From the NCBI GenBank assembly GCA_031472005.1, contig PZJY01000002.1:3534001-3598000 (forward strand): DNA of 64,000 nucleotides, in the 5' to 3' direction. Of this stretch, positions 37,299 through 49,065 are shown piece by piece. The position numbers were made by a program, and so were the translations under genes. This stretch comes from Tetracladium setigerum (lineage: Eukaryota; Ascomycota; Leotiomycetes; Helotiales). Under the pieces are notes generated by a model, which saw only the letters and a program-made list of their open reading frames with translations, did no database searches and was not told where the DNA came from. Positions within the stretch are counted from its first letter, which is position 1; each line of letters begins with the position of its first letter.

Positions 37299-38474
37299 AT
37301 GGCGACGTCTAACCCCTCTCCCCCACTCCACCCCATAACAACCCTCTCCTACACAACCCGCGCAGAACAGTCAACCCACCCTCTAACAACTTACCTCCTC
37401 CGTCTCATGACCCTCAAAAAATCCAATCTCTGCCTCTCCGCCGACGTCTCTACAGCGCAGCAACTCCTCTCCCTCGCCAACATCTGCGGCCCCTCCATCA
37501 TCCTGCTGAAAACCCACTATGACCTCGTCTCCAACTGGGACTACTCACCCACCACAGGCACAGCAGCGCGTCTCCAATCCCTCGCACGCAAACACGGCTT
37601 CCTCATCTTCGAAGACCGCAAGTTCGGCGACATCGGAAACACCGTGCAGTTGCAGTACACCGAGGGCACAGCGCGGATCATAGAATGGGCTCACATCACA
37701 AATGTAAATATGGTACCGGGGAAGGCATCGGTGGAAGCTCTAGCCGATGCGGCGCGCAGATGGAGGGAGCGCAAGCGATTTGAGGTTCGCACGGAGATTG
37801 GAGTTGGCACACCGAGACCGGAGAGTTTGGATAGTGATGTGGAAGAGGAGACTGCGGGGGGTGATTCTTTCGATGTTAAGACTCCTACGCCTGCCGAACC
37901 ACAGGCCGGACAGCTACAGCTTGGAAATACGCAATCGAATGGTGGACGGAAAGCAAGTATCGTCTCCATCACTACCGTATCGCAGCACTTCGAACCAGCG
38001 AATTCACCGCGCACCTACGAAGAGATAGAGCCCGAAGAGTCCAGCCCACAACTCCTCCCCGGTATCGAGGAACCGCCCATGGAGAGGGGTCTACTCATCC
38101 TAGCGCAGATGAGCTCCAAGGGACATTTCATGAATGAGGTATACACCGATGCGTGTGTGGAGGCGGCGCGCGAGAATAAGGATTTCGTCATGGGGTTTAT
38201 CAGTCAGGAGAACTTGAATAGGGAGGATGGGGATCAGTTCTTGTGCATGACACCCGGCTGTCAGTTACCCCCCGAGGGAGAGGATGAGGAGGCTGGTGTG
38301 GAGGGTGATGGGAAGGGTCAGCAGTATAATACGCCGAGGAAGATTGTGGGCGTGATGGGGTGTGATGTTGTGATTGTGGGGAGGGGAATTATCAAATCGG
38401 ATGCTCCTGGGAAGGAGGCTGAGAGGTATAGGCGTAAGGCTTGGGAGGCGTATGAGGAAAGGTTAAAGCAGTGA
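37299..38474 (+). CDS. URA3: Orotidine 5'-phosphate decarboxylase
   Basis: Converts OMP to UMP, the last step of de novo pyrimidine synthesis (pyrG/pyr4 of moulds). Intron-free frame of 391 residues starting MATSNPSPPL. The catalytic motif FEDRKFGDIGNT has the Asp-Lys-Asp charged network. Barrel segments NLCLSADVS, ILLKTHYDL, ITNVNMVPG, RGLLILAQMSSKG, DFVMGFISQ and VIVGRGII are all present. An insertion of about 110 residues (roughly 155-265), acidic and Ser/Pro-rich, separates ITNVNMVPG and RGLLILAQM. A comparable insertion is known in Neurospora pyr-4 type enzymes, making this longer than the ~270-residue Aspergillus form. No defect. Confidence 0.97.
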   Translation: MATSNPSPPLHPITTLSYTTRAEQSTHPLTTYLLRLMTLKKSNLCLSADVSTAQQLLSLANICGPSIILLKTHYDLVSNWDYSPTTGTAARLQSLARKHGFLIFEDRKFGDIGNTVQLQYTEGTARIIEWAHITNVNMVPGKASVEALADAARRWRERKRFEVRTEIGVGTPRPESLDSDVEEETAGGDSFDVKTPTPAEPQAGQLQLGNTQSNGGRKASIVSITTVSQHFEPANSPRTYEEIEPEESSPQLLPGIEEPPMERGLLILAQMSSKGHFMNEVYTDACVEAARENKDFVMGFISQENLNREDGDQFLCMTPGCQLPPEGEDEEAGVEGDGKGQQYNTPRKIVGVMGCDVVIVGRGIIKSDAPGKEAERYRRKAWEAYEERLKQ

Positions 38475-40010
38475 TTTTTGTTTGGAGGTTGGAGGTTGGA
38501 GGTTGGATGTTGGGATAGTATGGATGAGCAGGCATGTTGGCTTTTGGGCTGATTGAACGGAATGGATGGAGTAAATACAAAACGGACTACTGCGGGACAG
38601 AACTATGAATGAATGGAAAAGGATGCAAAAATTTGGGATAAGGGATAAGGGACATTATGGATTAAGGGCAAACCCAGAGCCCGCAAAAAGCAGGTAGCTT
38701 TTTCTATAGCAAGAGAATGGGAAATATCCATTAAAAGTGCAACTGAGTTCCCATGTCAACCCCCCCCTTTTCAAGTAAAAGAGGGCAGTGGCTGTTTGGT
38801 GTTCAAACTTCGCATGAATTAATGTGTCAAAAGTACCTTGCGGAGTGACTTCGTTCATTTGTGGACACTTCACTCTGGCATTGTGTCCATTACCGCCAGA
38901 TAACACCTTAGCCCTCGAACAGGACGAAGGAAGATGATAAATACTATCACAAAGTAGTTCCGAAAAAATCCTTTCCTCAGTGGCCGGGGACATTTAAGTA
39001 GCAATAATAACCATACTCGAAATAAAGATGATTTGGCAAACAAGGCTATACAATTTTCACTTAGAGAACATTGAATTCTACCCGTTCGCAGTAGTAATGA
39101 AAAGACGGTCTAAGCTCCAGAGGGCATTTGAAAATCGCTGTTCATAATCGATATATGTACTGCTAGTGAATTGACACTATGTCCCAGTTGCTGATCATGG
39201 CGGTAAGTTCCTAGGAATTGGAACGTACAATAGTTGGATATTGCTCACATTCTTTTTAAGGCAAAAAGGGAGCTGCTTGGGGAAAAGTAGTCCGTTTCCA
39301 TGCCCACTCGTGGTTGGTCCAGAAGGCCGTCATATGCTGATCAAAACAAGCCCTCTCCTTCTCCTTCTTCCAGGTCTTTCATATTGTGCTCTTCACATCC
39401 TTCCACGTGATTACCCTCCTAAGATATACATCTTAACCCCTCTCCCTCTTTTCATAGCGTTTACATTGCAAATAAGCTTGGGTATTTCCCATTAGCTTGC
39501 ATATGCATTTTCAAGATGTCTGACACGAGCCGGGAATCTCTATAGCACCATCTGCTCTCTCTGGACTGTCTCGTAAGAGACTGTCAATAAGTGAGTAGGA
39601 ATAAAGAACCTCCCTCGGAAGCAGACATTGACCATAGGGTGCAATTTGGTAACTGTACAGAGCCCACTCATCTTCTGTCTGCATTCGCAGGTGAACGGGA
39701 CTTTTAAGTTCTCCATTGCTGATTCCTGTCCGGGTACTTCTCTACAGACAGTACATGTTTTTGAGCACAAAGCGTGCAAATGATTAATGGCCGTATCCTG
39801 CCAGTTCTGGCACGCACAGGTGGTCTCGATGCAAAATCTTGCATAAAAAATTCGAGTCCCCAAATCTGACGCATCTGTTTAGCTGATCTTGGATCTTACC
39901 GATGTATTGTGGACTGCCTCTCTCGTGTAGATTTGCAATGCAACATCTTCAACCAGAACTCAGAAGACTAACTGGACCACAAGAAGTAGAGCACAACTGT
40001 GAAAGGTCCC
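38475..40010. other. Gene-poor interval
   Basis: 3' flanks of two convergent genes. A 107-codon minus-strand frame at 39863-39540 is rich in cysteine (about ten) but opens with TTG and has no clear upstream exon, so it is discussed only as an observation. Otherwise nothing seen. Confidence 0.5.
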
Positions 40011-40564
40011 TTATTCATCGTCCCCAAAGCTCAGTGCGACTTTCTTTGCCTTTTTTGCTGTCTTTGTGGTGCCTTTCTTCCCTTCCACAGTCTTCGTTCC
40101 ACTTGTCGTCTTTTTGTCCGTGGTAATTTTCTTCGCCGGTCTTTCCTCTTGTGCTTCTTGCTCCTCATCATCACCAATCGATCCAATAACCTTCCCAGCC
40201 TTCCTCTTCCTCGCTCCTCCAATGGCAGCCAATTTCTCCTTCTCCTTCTCCTTCTCATCTTCGTTCCCATCCACCGTCTTCTTCTCTCCCTCTCCATCTC
40301 CCTCTTCCGCAAGAGCCCTACCACCACCCTCGAATTTCTCCCTCTCCTCCCACTCCCCCTTCGTCAATGTCTCGCCGCTCTTCTCATCAAAGTAAACTGG
40401 CTCATCCTCTCTGTCTGCTTCTTCATCTCTGGGTTTTTTGGGGCGTGCAGCATGGTAGTCTTGTCGGCGATCTTGATTTGTGTTTTGGGCTTGGAGGCGC
40501 GCGAGGAAGGGCGGCAGGGATGTATCGTAGTGGAGGTTTTTGGGGTTATTTTGTCTTTGGACAT
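40011..40564 (-). CDS. DUF4604-like acidic/lysine-rich protein, start out of frame
   Basis: The frame ending at 40011 reads QRQNNPKNLHYDTSLPPFL near its start. This matches the N-terminal block of fungal DUF4604 proteins. It continues with a conserved EPVYFDEKSGETLTKGEWEE block, a Lys/Glu-rich coiled-coil-like middle and a short tail (KKVALSFGDDE). The best ATG (40564, in a good context) is one base out of frame with it. The open frame upstream starts with TTG, and no upstream ATG or splice donor solves the problem. One missing base near 40559-40561 would give M-S-Q-R-Q and about 184 residues. The function of the family is unknown; a nuclear role is likely from composition only. Confidence 0.75.
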
Positions 40565-41576
40565 TGCGTGAGTGTGTGTGTAGTTGGTTTTGTGGTTGAT
40601 AGAGTTGTAGTTGGTGGATAGCAGGAGGTGGGATTGATGGGTAGCACAATCAATACACTACGGGCTTCTATGCGTAGTAAATTAAATTTTATATTCAGTG
40701 TTTTTGACTTCTCGAGAAAGATCTTAGTAAGACGGGTTGAATTAGCGACGGGCTTGAGTTTGTTGTTTCACCTGATGGATTATTTCCGAGGCTTGGAAAG
40801 TGGATGTGACTTCCATTTGTTGATATCAGAATTCAAGAATCACGTTGATGTGCCAAGGTATACCAAGACACTTAAACGTTAGTCTGGAGCCCCTTTCTCA
40901 GAGGGCCGGTGCGGCGGGTTATCGTTGCTCTAGAACTGCCAGATTTCCTGGACAAAAATTGTGACATGCGGTGCAAGAAGTCACCAATTTGTTTGAGTCT
41001 ATAAAGCATATAGTGTAGATATTCAAAAACAAGTTCAAAATTAATCTAATTCCATCTTCTCAACAATTATTTCGCAATCCCACGTTCTGGCCAACTTTGG
41101 TGCAGACAGGGGGCGAGATCTTCAGCCAAGCGAAGAGCGAAAGAGTAAATCTCCCAAATCCCTAATCGCAACCTCAGCTCTCCTTAATGTACCATAATCT
41201 GTCAACAACACCATCCTCGACCACATCAACAACCACCATCTCCCGGCATCAGTTTCCCTTTGATGTCCTAATACTCGCCAGCATCTGCCAGGTTTGAGTG
41301 CAGAAGGTGGAAAACTCTCGTCCCGACGCGTCACCAGAAACCCGTTCTTCCCTCAGGACCTCTCGTCCATCCACTCGTTACAGCATCCCCCAAATCCAGC
41401 GCCAGGAAGCTCGTCGACTACACCTCACTTCCTTCAATTCACCCTGTCCTCTTTACCCTTACACATTCTAATAAGAACAGCGACAACTGGTCTGCTGCCG
41501 GTTCACGAGATCTCGGGGTTTATCCTCGCCCCCCTTTACGAAACTTTTCTAGCGATCTGCGAACACCAACATCACA
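40565..41576. other. Divergent promoter region
   Basis: Lies between the DUF4604-like gene (minus) and the mannosyltransferase (plus). No gene supported; presumably both promoters and a long pyrimidine-rich leader for the latter. Confidence 0.5.
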
Positions 41577-43282
41577 ATGGGTTTTGTACAGAGAGTCTGG
41601 AAGCGAATGCCCGCGGCGCCGGAGCTTCCTCAAACAGACGATAGCAAGACAACAAAGCATAAGAATTCTTCTCGGCTGGCATTCTTCAGACGGCCGCTCA
41701 GGTTAAAGGGCAACTCGAGCATATCGATACCACTGGGCGTTGTTCTACTGTTTCCATGTATTGTGGTTGTCTTGATACTGGTGTTGTTTGCTCGACACCC
41801 TAACTCAGGAGTCGGCATGTTAATGCCTGCTGGCGCACCACCAGCTATCCGGTAAGCACGCATCTGCGAAGTCGAGATCTGATTACTGATGTGATGCGCC
41901 ACAGAAAAATCAGCGAAGAGCATGACAAGGTCTTCCAGGTAGGCTGCGAGAAACCCGATACCTCCCAACCCCGAGCAAAGGCAGCATTCGTTGTTCTGGC
42001 TAGAAATCAAGAGCTGGATGGTGTTCTTCAGTCAATCAAGTCCATTGAACGCCACTTCAACAGATGGTATAACTACCCCTACGTCTTCCTCAACGATGCA
42101 GAATTCAGCACGACCTTCAAGGAGACCATCTTGAACTATACCAGCGGAACCGTTGAATTTGGTCAGATCAACCCTAAGCATTGGGGATTCCCAGATTGGA
42201 TTGATGAGAAGGTTGCAAAGGAGGGTATTGCCAAACAGGGAGATGCCGCTATCATGTATGGTGGTATGGAGAGTTATCACGCTATGTGTAGATTCTACTC
42301 TGGGTATGTTCAACTACAAGTGCATCAGATCAGAAGTTAACAGGAAGCAGATTCTTTTACAAGCACGAACTTCTTGACAAATACGAATGGTACTGGCGTC
42401 TCGAGCCAGAGATCAAGTATTTCTGTGATATTACCTAGTATGCTTACTCTCTGCTCCACCGCGTATCCAAGCTGACACCATCTAGCGATCCCTTCCTGAA
42501 AATGATCGAATCAAACAAAACTTATGGATTCACCATTGCCGTCAAAGAATTGAGGGAGACCGTTCCCAATATCTTCCGATATGCCTCTGCTTACAAACGA
42601 GTCAACAATCTCACATCGCAAGGTCTCTGGGAAATGTTTGTGGAGCCAAAGGAAGAGCCAAAGGAGGTCCCGAAGGATAGCAAGCACGAATTGCCTGAAG
42701 AAATCCTTCAAGGCGATCCATCCAGGGCCTCGCTTCCAGAGATCGACCCAGACAATATGGAGGGCGAGAAGTACAACATGTGCCATTTCTGGTCAAATTT
42801 CGAAATTGCTCGTCTCAGCTGGTTCAGAAGTAAAGAATATGAGGATTTCTTCCAAATGATGGATCGCAGTGGAGGATTTTGGATGGAAAGAGTAAGTGTC
42901 CTTGTCAGATCATTTCTTGCGACGTGCTAACTTGAGATAGTGGGGAGACGCTCCTATCCATTCCCTCGCGGCTGGTGCCCTTCTTGCAACTCGAGACATC
43001 CATTACTTCCGTGATTTCGGCTACAGGCACACCACTATTCAACATTGTCCTGCCAATGCACCTGCTCGTCAAATGGCCAGACCTCCATTTTTGGAAGAAA
43101 CAACCCTCGATCCTGAAAAGCGAAAACAAGAAGATGACTATTGGGAGAAGTGGGATTCGCCAAAGGAGAATGGTGTTGGGTGCAGATGTAGATGCGACAC
43201 CGATATCGAGGATGTGGAAGGAAAGCAAGGATCCTGTCTGGCAGAGTGGGTTGATGTTGCAGGAGGATGGGCAAGTCCTTGA
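41577..43282 (+). CDS. GT15 alpha-1,2-mannosyltransferase (KRE2/KTR family)
   Basis: Golgi type II membrane enzyme adding alpha-1,2-mannose from GDP-mannose to N- and O-glycans. Exons 41577-41851, 41905-42303, 42351-42437, 42486-42891 and 42941-43282 give 502 residues. A cytosolic tail of about 50 residues precedes one transmembrane anchor (IPLGVVLLFPCIVVVLILVL). The catalytic part has AAFVVLARNQEL, RWYNYPYVFLND, MYGGMESYHAMCRFYSG, YEWYWRLEPEIKYFCDITY, NMCHFWSNFEIARLSWFRS and the end HYFRDFGYRH, CRCRCD and SCLAEWVDVAGGWASP, all characteristic of GT15. Introns are 47-53 nt. A Glu/Lys/Pro insertion (EPKEEPKEVPKD) interrupts the second half. No defect. Confidence 0.97.
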
Positions 43283-44814
43283 TCAAAATATCATGGAACG
43301 AATCGACCGAGACTTCATAGAATATGGAGATCGGGGATTGAAGATGAGTTACACCAAGCGAGCCTAAGCCACTTCCAGGAATACTGGCGGAGCGGGCGCT
43401 GCTTGGGATGATGTTGGGGTGGGACTTGGGATGGGATATCCTCCTACTTGTATTGAATGGGCATGTGCATTGTGGCGTTTTGGCTGGCACGTCTATGTGG
43501 AAATAAATTTGATCATTTTTCGTCTACTCTTTTCCTGTTATTTCTTTCCCTCTTCGACTGATTCCTTGAACCGCCAAGTGGCATGGCACATGACCAGTAA
43601 AAGATCTGCATTGGGGATTGATGAAATCGTTCACCAGGTTGAGGCTTAGTCTTCCTCGTGCTACCGAAAACGGCGGAAGGCAATAATGGCTTCTGAGAGG
43701 TCTCGTGGTGCACAACCCCGGAGGAGGATGCACTACGTTTGAACGGAATTGCTGGCCGCTAGAAACAAGCTTTGCTTCGAACAATTCTCCGTATCCAGTG
43801 CAACTTCATGGTCTCGGCCATTTTACCTAGAAAACACCGTTCAAGCATCACAACAAGCTTCTACTAAAGTGTGGCCGGCCATCAAGATGAAGCCACAATC
43901 CCATCCCTTTTCCACGTCACCCAAGCTCATCAAAAATCATTTCAAGTTCAATTCGTCTTCATTTACATGCCTCGGCATAGTAGATTTCTTTCCGTCTTAA
44001 TTGCTGTTTTGGGTATATTGCCGGTCCTTTGTACTCCGTACCTGATTAACCGCTCGTGGGTTCGGTGGTCTGGAATCCCCCGCATTCTGTGGGGAGAGGC
44101 GGCTCCGCGGCCCTTGAGAATTAGATACCCCTGCCATTAATGGTTCCTTTGGGAGGTGTCACCACGAAACATCCATTTGCACGGTGCTCGTAGTAGATTG
44201 TTGTTTTGTGGGGAAAGGAGATTATTTGTCTTGTCAGATGATGGAAAGAAAGATTGGGATTGTGGGGAAGAATGTGCAGTAGTAGTGAGCCACGCTGCTA
44301 GTTGTGTCCGTCTGTCGCTTTCTTTCATTCTTGGATTGTTTGGGGAACAACCTGTCTTCTCCTGCTATGAGCTTTGAAACTTTACACAAAGTTCTCTATA
44401 GTATTATGATGTTATGCCTCTGATACATATCAATATCAATCTATTTGTGTCGGCAACAAATTAGCACCGCAAAATCGCTCATGCGCTCTCCATATTTTTA
44501 ATACTCAGGGGTCAGTGGTTGTCTCGAAGCTTGAGTGAAGCTTGATGAAAGCTCAGCAACGCAATCTAAACTCGGCATCACAGTCCCTCGTCTCTCTTAT
44601 GAACGACAATCAATCTCACGGAAGCTAGATGTCCGCTACCCCTTAGTCAAGTGATAATTAGTATTTTTGAAAATGTAGCACGCGAATCTTTGGGGTTGGT
44701 GCTGAGAGTGCCAATTCTTGGAGTGATATATAATGACTTGACTGCTGCTGTGGCTTTTTGCTTGTTTTGATCCAAGAAGCATCACATTTCGAATCCGGAA
44801 GGACATCAGACATC
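43283..44814. other. Intergenic
   Basis: No gene supported. The right end contains the endoglucanase promoter with a TATA box at 44727-44733 (separate entry). Confidence 0.6.
44727..44733 (+). promoter_or_regulatory. TATA box upstream of endoglucanase
   Basis: TATATAA, 82 nt before the ATG at 44815, consistent with an inducible, TATA-containing cellulase promoter. Confidence 0.55.
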
Positions 44815-46431
44815 ATGAAGTCTCTCATTCTAGGCAGCGCCTTATTGGCCGCTTTGGCTAACGCTCAGGCTGGTCCATGGGAGAAGTGTAGGTTTGACTT
44901 GCTCTTTTCAGGAAGACATCTGCTAATATCACTCTAGGTGGCGGTGATGCCTGGACAGGACCAACAACTTGTGTTGCTGGATACTACTGCTTCTTCTCTA
45001 ACCAGTGGTACTCGCAGTGTCGTATGTGTTACTGCTGACATTCCCACCAAGGATACACAACTAATTTTTGACAATTCTAGTCCCTGGATCTGCAAATCCT
45101 ACTACTACTACCACAGCATCTCGAACCAGTATGTAACCAGCTCTCTACAAATCGAGCAACATGTAATTCTAATTCCAATATTTCAGCTACAACCTCGAGC
45201 AGAACCACTAGCGCTGTCACTACTACCACTCGTGTTTCAACCACAGTCAGCACTACCACCAGGAGCAGTATGTCCATATACACAACCTCTCAATTTGCAG
45301 CCAAGTAGAGTACTAATGTTGTTCTTTAGCAACTACAGTTTCCACCACCACCACCTCCAAAGCCCCAGCTGGAACTGGCCTCACATGGTTAGGTGTCAAC
45401 GAATCCGGTGGAGAATTTGGCCAAAATGTCATCCCAGGTACCTGGGGCACACACTTCATCTTCCCAGCCAACAGTGCCATTGATGTAAGCCCTACCCCTA
45501 GAACAAATCACATACACAACAAACACTAACATCTAACCCCCTCCCAGACTCTTGTCGCTCAAGGCTACAACATGTTCCGCGTTGCCTTCCTCATGGAACG
45601 TCTCGCACCCAGCGGCGTCGGCTCCGCCTTCAACACCGCCTATCTTGCCAACCTCACCGCAAGCGTAAACTACATCACCTCCAAAGGCGCTTATGCCGTT
45701 CTCGACCCCCACAACTTTGGACGATACAACGGTGCTATCATCACTGATGTCGCTGCTTTCGGCAGTTTCTGGTCTAAGCTTGGTGATTTGTTCAAGACAA
45801 ACTCCAAGATCGTGTTTGATACCAACAACGAGTATCATGATATGGATCAGACTCTTGTTTTGAATTTGAACCAAGCTGCTATTAACGCCATTCGTGCTGC
45901 GGGTGCTACTTCTCAATATATCTTTGTTGAGGGAAATTCTTAGTAAGTACCTACTTACCTCACACTTCTTCACTACCTTCGGGGTTGTATAGAGCTAGCG
46001 ACTAACCTCTCACTTTCCAGCTCCGGCGCATGGACCTGGCCCCAAGTAAACGACAACCTTAAAGCCCTCACCGACTCCTCCAACAAGATCATCTACGAAA
46101 TGCACCAATACCTCGACTCAGACGGATCCGGCACCTCAGACGCCTGTGTCTCGTCCACCATCGGTGCCGAACGTATCGCCGCTGCCACCACCTGGCTGCG
46201 CGCAAACGGTAAGCAGGGTATTCTCGGTGAATTCGCAGGCGGCGCAAACACCCAGTGCTTGACTGCCGTCAAGGGACTCTTGGATTCCGTAAAGGCGAAT
46301 AGCGATGTTTGGAAGGGTGCGCTTTGGTGGGGTGGTGGACCTTGGTGGGGAACCTATATCTTTGGGTTTGAGCCCCCGAGTTCGACGGTTATAACTATTA
46401 TAACCAGGCGCTTTTGGCTTATAAGCCATAA
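44815..46431 (+). CDS. GH5 endoglucanase with N-terminal CBM1, frame broken near end
   Basis: Secreted endo-beta-1,4-glucanase. Exons 44815-44887, 44938-45021, 45081-45128, 45187-45267, 45330-45484, 45548-45942 and 46021 onward. Signal peptide MKSLILGSALLAALANAQA, then a cellulose-binding CBM1 (CGGDAWTGPTTCVAGYYC and NQWYSQC). A Thr/Ser linker is spread over three small exons. The GH5 domain starts LTWLGVNESGGEFG; NEYHD contains the expected acid/base Glu and LGEFAGG the nucleophile. After GTYIFGFEPP the frame derails: the family-like end EFDGYNYYNQALLAYKP is one base out of frame. A missing C in the run 46373-46377 would fix it and end the gene at 46431. As written the frame runs on to 46609. 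Probable sequence error. Confidence 0.92.
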
Positions 46432-46609
46432 GTTCCTTGATCTATATAGAAAAGGAAAAGATGGTTGGGTAGGGAGGTTGTGGGGTTTGTGGATGTCCTT
46501 TCGCAAAATAGTCTGTGAAGATGCTTGGAGACTGTCTATATTCGATTCGCCTATGTATATATTGATGAGAAAAAATGATGAGGGGAGAAAAGAAATGTAC
46601 ATACCTTGA

Positions 46610-47408
46610 GGATGAAAACTTTGTTCTTTTCCTCCAAATTTGGCTCTGTCTGCTGGATAACATTTGCTTCACCAGTGGGAAGGTCTTGTTGCCCACTTCG
46701 CAGGAACACACTTAGAAAATTTTCAACCATATTTTAGAAGGGACTAAACTGTAGCATTGTAGTATTTACGTTGTAAGTTCGATGCCGTTAGCGATGTTCG
46801 TCCAACACGTGTGCAGGACTGATGGTCCATACATATCGCTTTGAAGGAATGGAACGAGATATGGTCGAGCTTGGCTAACTATAAAATCATGGACGTTAAA
46901 ACAATTCGGCGATTCTAGATAATGGCGAGTGTCAATCGGCGTAGGAAGCATGAGTCCAGCACGTAGATTCTTAATACAAAAGTTGACGGTAATTAACTTG
47001 ATGACTGAAGTGAAGGGATGCTTGGCTTTCCTTGATGGCTTCTTTCTCAAACTCATCCTTAAAAAATTCAGCGTATAGTAGTCACTAAATCTAAATTGTT
47101 TGAGCATTCTTGGAGAGGTTTGTTTGAGACATCCATCTGTCCAAAAAGTCTTCTTTATTGTTTTAACGTCGTGCTTGCTTGTTTGCCCAACACCTTAAGG
47201 CATACTCCTGCCAAGACCAGGTGGAGCGTGGTGGAACAGCCAGGCTAGTTTGGGATGGAATAAATTCCAGCTCGCCCGATCTGCGACACGAAGCTATTAT
47301 TTTGAACAACAACTGAACCACGTTGCACTTGACAACATCATCAGCCCTTGGAGCTGCGCATCTTCATCCATCACATAGATCGATCAAGATCACTCCAAAA
47401 TCAAAACC
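46610..47408. other. Intergenic
   Basis: A 113-codon ATG frame at 47107-46766 (minus) has no motif or composition typical of a gene. The right part is the U1-70K promoter. Nothing else seen. Confidence 0.5.
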
Positions 47409-49065
47409 ATGACGGATAAACTCCCCCCAAACCTCCTCGCGCTTTTCGCGCCTCGACCTCCCCTACGCTGGGTACCTCCCTCCGACCACGCGCCAGAGGA
47501 ACGCAAGACAGCGCATATCGGTGGTCTCGCAGCCTTCCTTCCACAGCTTGCGGAATATAAGGAGACGGATGTATATGAGCCAACTGAGAGTTGGTTGCAA
47601 AGAAAGGATCGCCTCAAGCTCGAGAAGAAGGAGAAACAGCAAAAGCTGGTGACGGAAGGTCCTGCGTCGTGTGAGGGCTGCCCCATATGTCTCGATTACT
47701 TTTACTTATCACCCTGTTGAAATTACGGGTGTATGCGATTGTGAATGAAAGCGTGCTGACTTTCTTTCAAACAGACAAACCTCAAGAGGATCCAAATATT
47801 CGAGGTGACGCGTTCAAGACGCTTATTGTCGCGAGATTGAGCTATGATGCTACTGAACAAGACCTTGAGAGCGAGTTTGGTCGTTTTGGACCTATTGAAA
47901 GAGTATGCTTGATGATATTCCACACTTGCTATAAATACTAACACTTCACAGATCCGAATTGTAGTCGACTCTCAACCAAACCCCTTAAGAAAAAGAAGAA
48001 GCACCGTGGATATGCCTTCGTTGTTTATGAACGCGAAAAGGATATGAGAGGTAAAGCGACCAAAATCCCCTTCCTCCCATGCACAGATCGATACATTCCG
48101 GATACCAAGAAGTTGTCTATTTTACCCAAAGATGGCCCTCAAGCTTGCCTATCTTTTTCTTTCCCCCCTCCACCGGTCCAGCTTAGTGTAACAGGTATGG
48201 GCAAAATGACTGACAAACGCGCCTTGCTCGCGCTTCGTGAATAGCTGCTTTAGAAAACTGTGATGGTATTCGTATCAAAGACCGCCGCATCAAGGTAGAT
48301 GTTGAACGAGGCAGAACCGTCAAGGGCTGGAAACCTCGCAGATTTGGAGGTGGCCTTGGAGGTCGCGGTTACACAAAGTCTGTCCCTCCTCGTCCAATGG
48401 GTCCTGGTGGTTTTGGCAATGGCCCTGCAGGACCAGGAGGCTTCAACAGAGGTGGTGGGGGAGGATTCCGAGGAGGATTCGATGGTGGCAGAGGAAGAGG
48501 TGGATTCAGGGGAGGTGCCGGTTTCCAAGACAGAGGAGGGTATGGCGGTGGAGGCAGAGGAGGTATCGGTTTTGGTGGCAGAGGTGGTTTCGGAGGAGGA
48601 GACCGTGGTGGGTATGGAGGCGGTTCCAACGGTGCCCCCCCTCCCAATGCTCCAGCCGGACCAGGCGGTCGATTCGGAGGCGGTGGATTCAGAGGGGGTC
48701 AATCTCCAGATCGCAATGGCTCAGGGCCTGGTGGGTATGACTCACGTGGTGGCAGTCGCTCATTTGATGATAGAAACGGTGGTTATCGTGGCGGCGGCAG
48801 CAGAGGCTATGGTGATCGCGATGGTGCTCCTCGAGGTGGAGGTGGAAGTGGAAGCAACATGGAGCCGGTAAGACCACGAGAGCCACGAGAGTCACGAGAT
48901 GGCGGCTACAGAGATCGAGACCAGAGAGATCGTGACGATGGTTACGGACGCCCACGAGATGAAGGACGCCCCAGGGACGATCGTCCAAGAGAAGATGATT
49001 CGAGGAAGAGAGCCTACGAGAGCAACGGTTACGATCAAGATCCTAGGAAGCTTCGTCGTTACTAG
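47409..49065 (+). CDS. SNP1: U1 snRNP 70 kDa protein, one-base break in RRM
   Basis: Component of the U1 spliceosomal particle that recognises 5' splice sites. Exons 47409-47670, 47775-47902, 47952-48050 and 48245-49065. The N-terminal U1snRNP70 block is MTDKLPPNLLALFAPRPPLRW. The RRM has KTLIVARLSYDATEQDLESEF, IERIRIVVDSQPNP and HRGYAFVVYEREKDMR, then the diagnostic DVERGRTVKGWKPRRFGGG. The tail is Gly/Arg-rich (RGG-like) and then Arg/Asp/Glu-rich. Between SQPNP and KKKKHRGY the frame slips by one base at the C run 47981-47984. With one more C the protein is 436 residues. An alternative acceptor at 47988-47989 restores frame but deletes RRM strand 2. A sequence error is favoured. Confidence 0.93.

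Noticed and set aside
46766..47107. 113-codon minus-strand ATG frame
   Set aside because: No motif or homologue recognised; isolated in an intergenic region.
48369..48702. Proline- or serine-rich minus-strand frames under the U1-70K glycine-rich tail
   Set aside because: Complement of GGN codons; no signal of their own.
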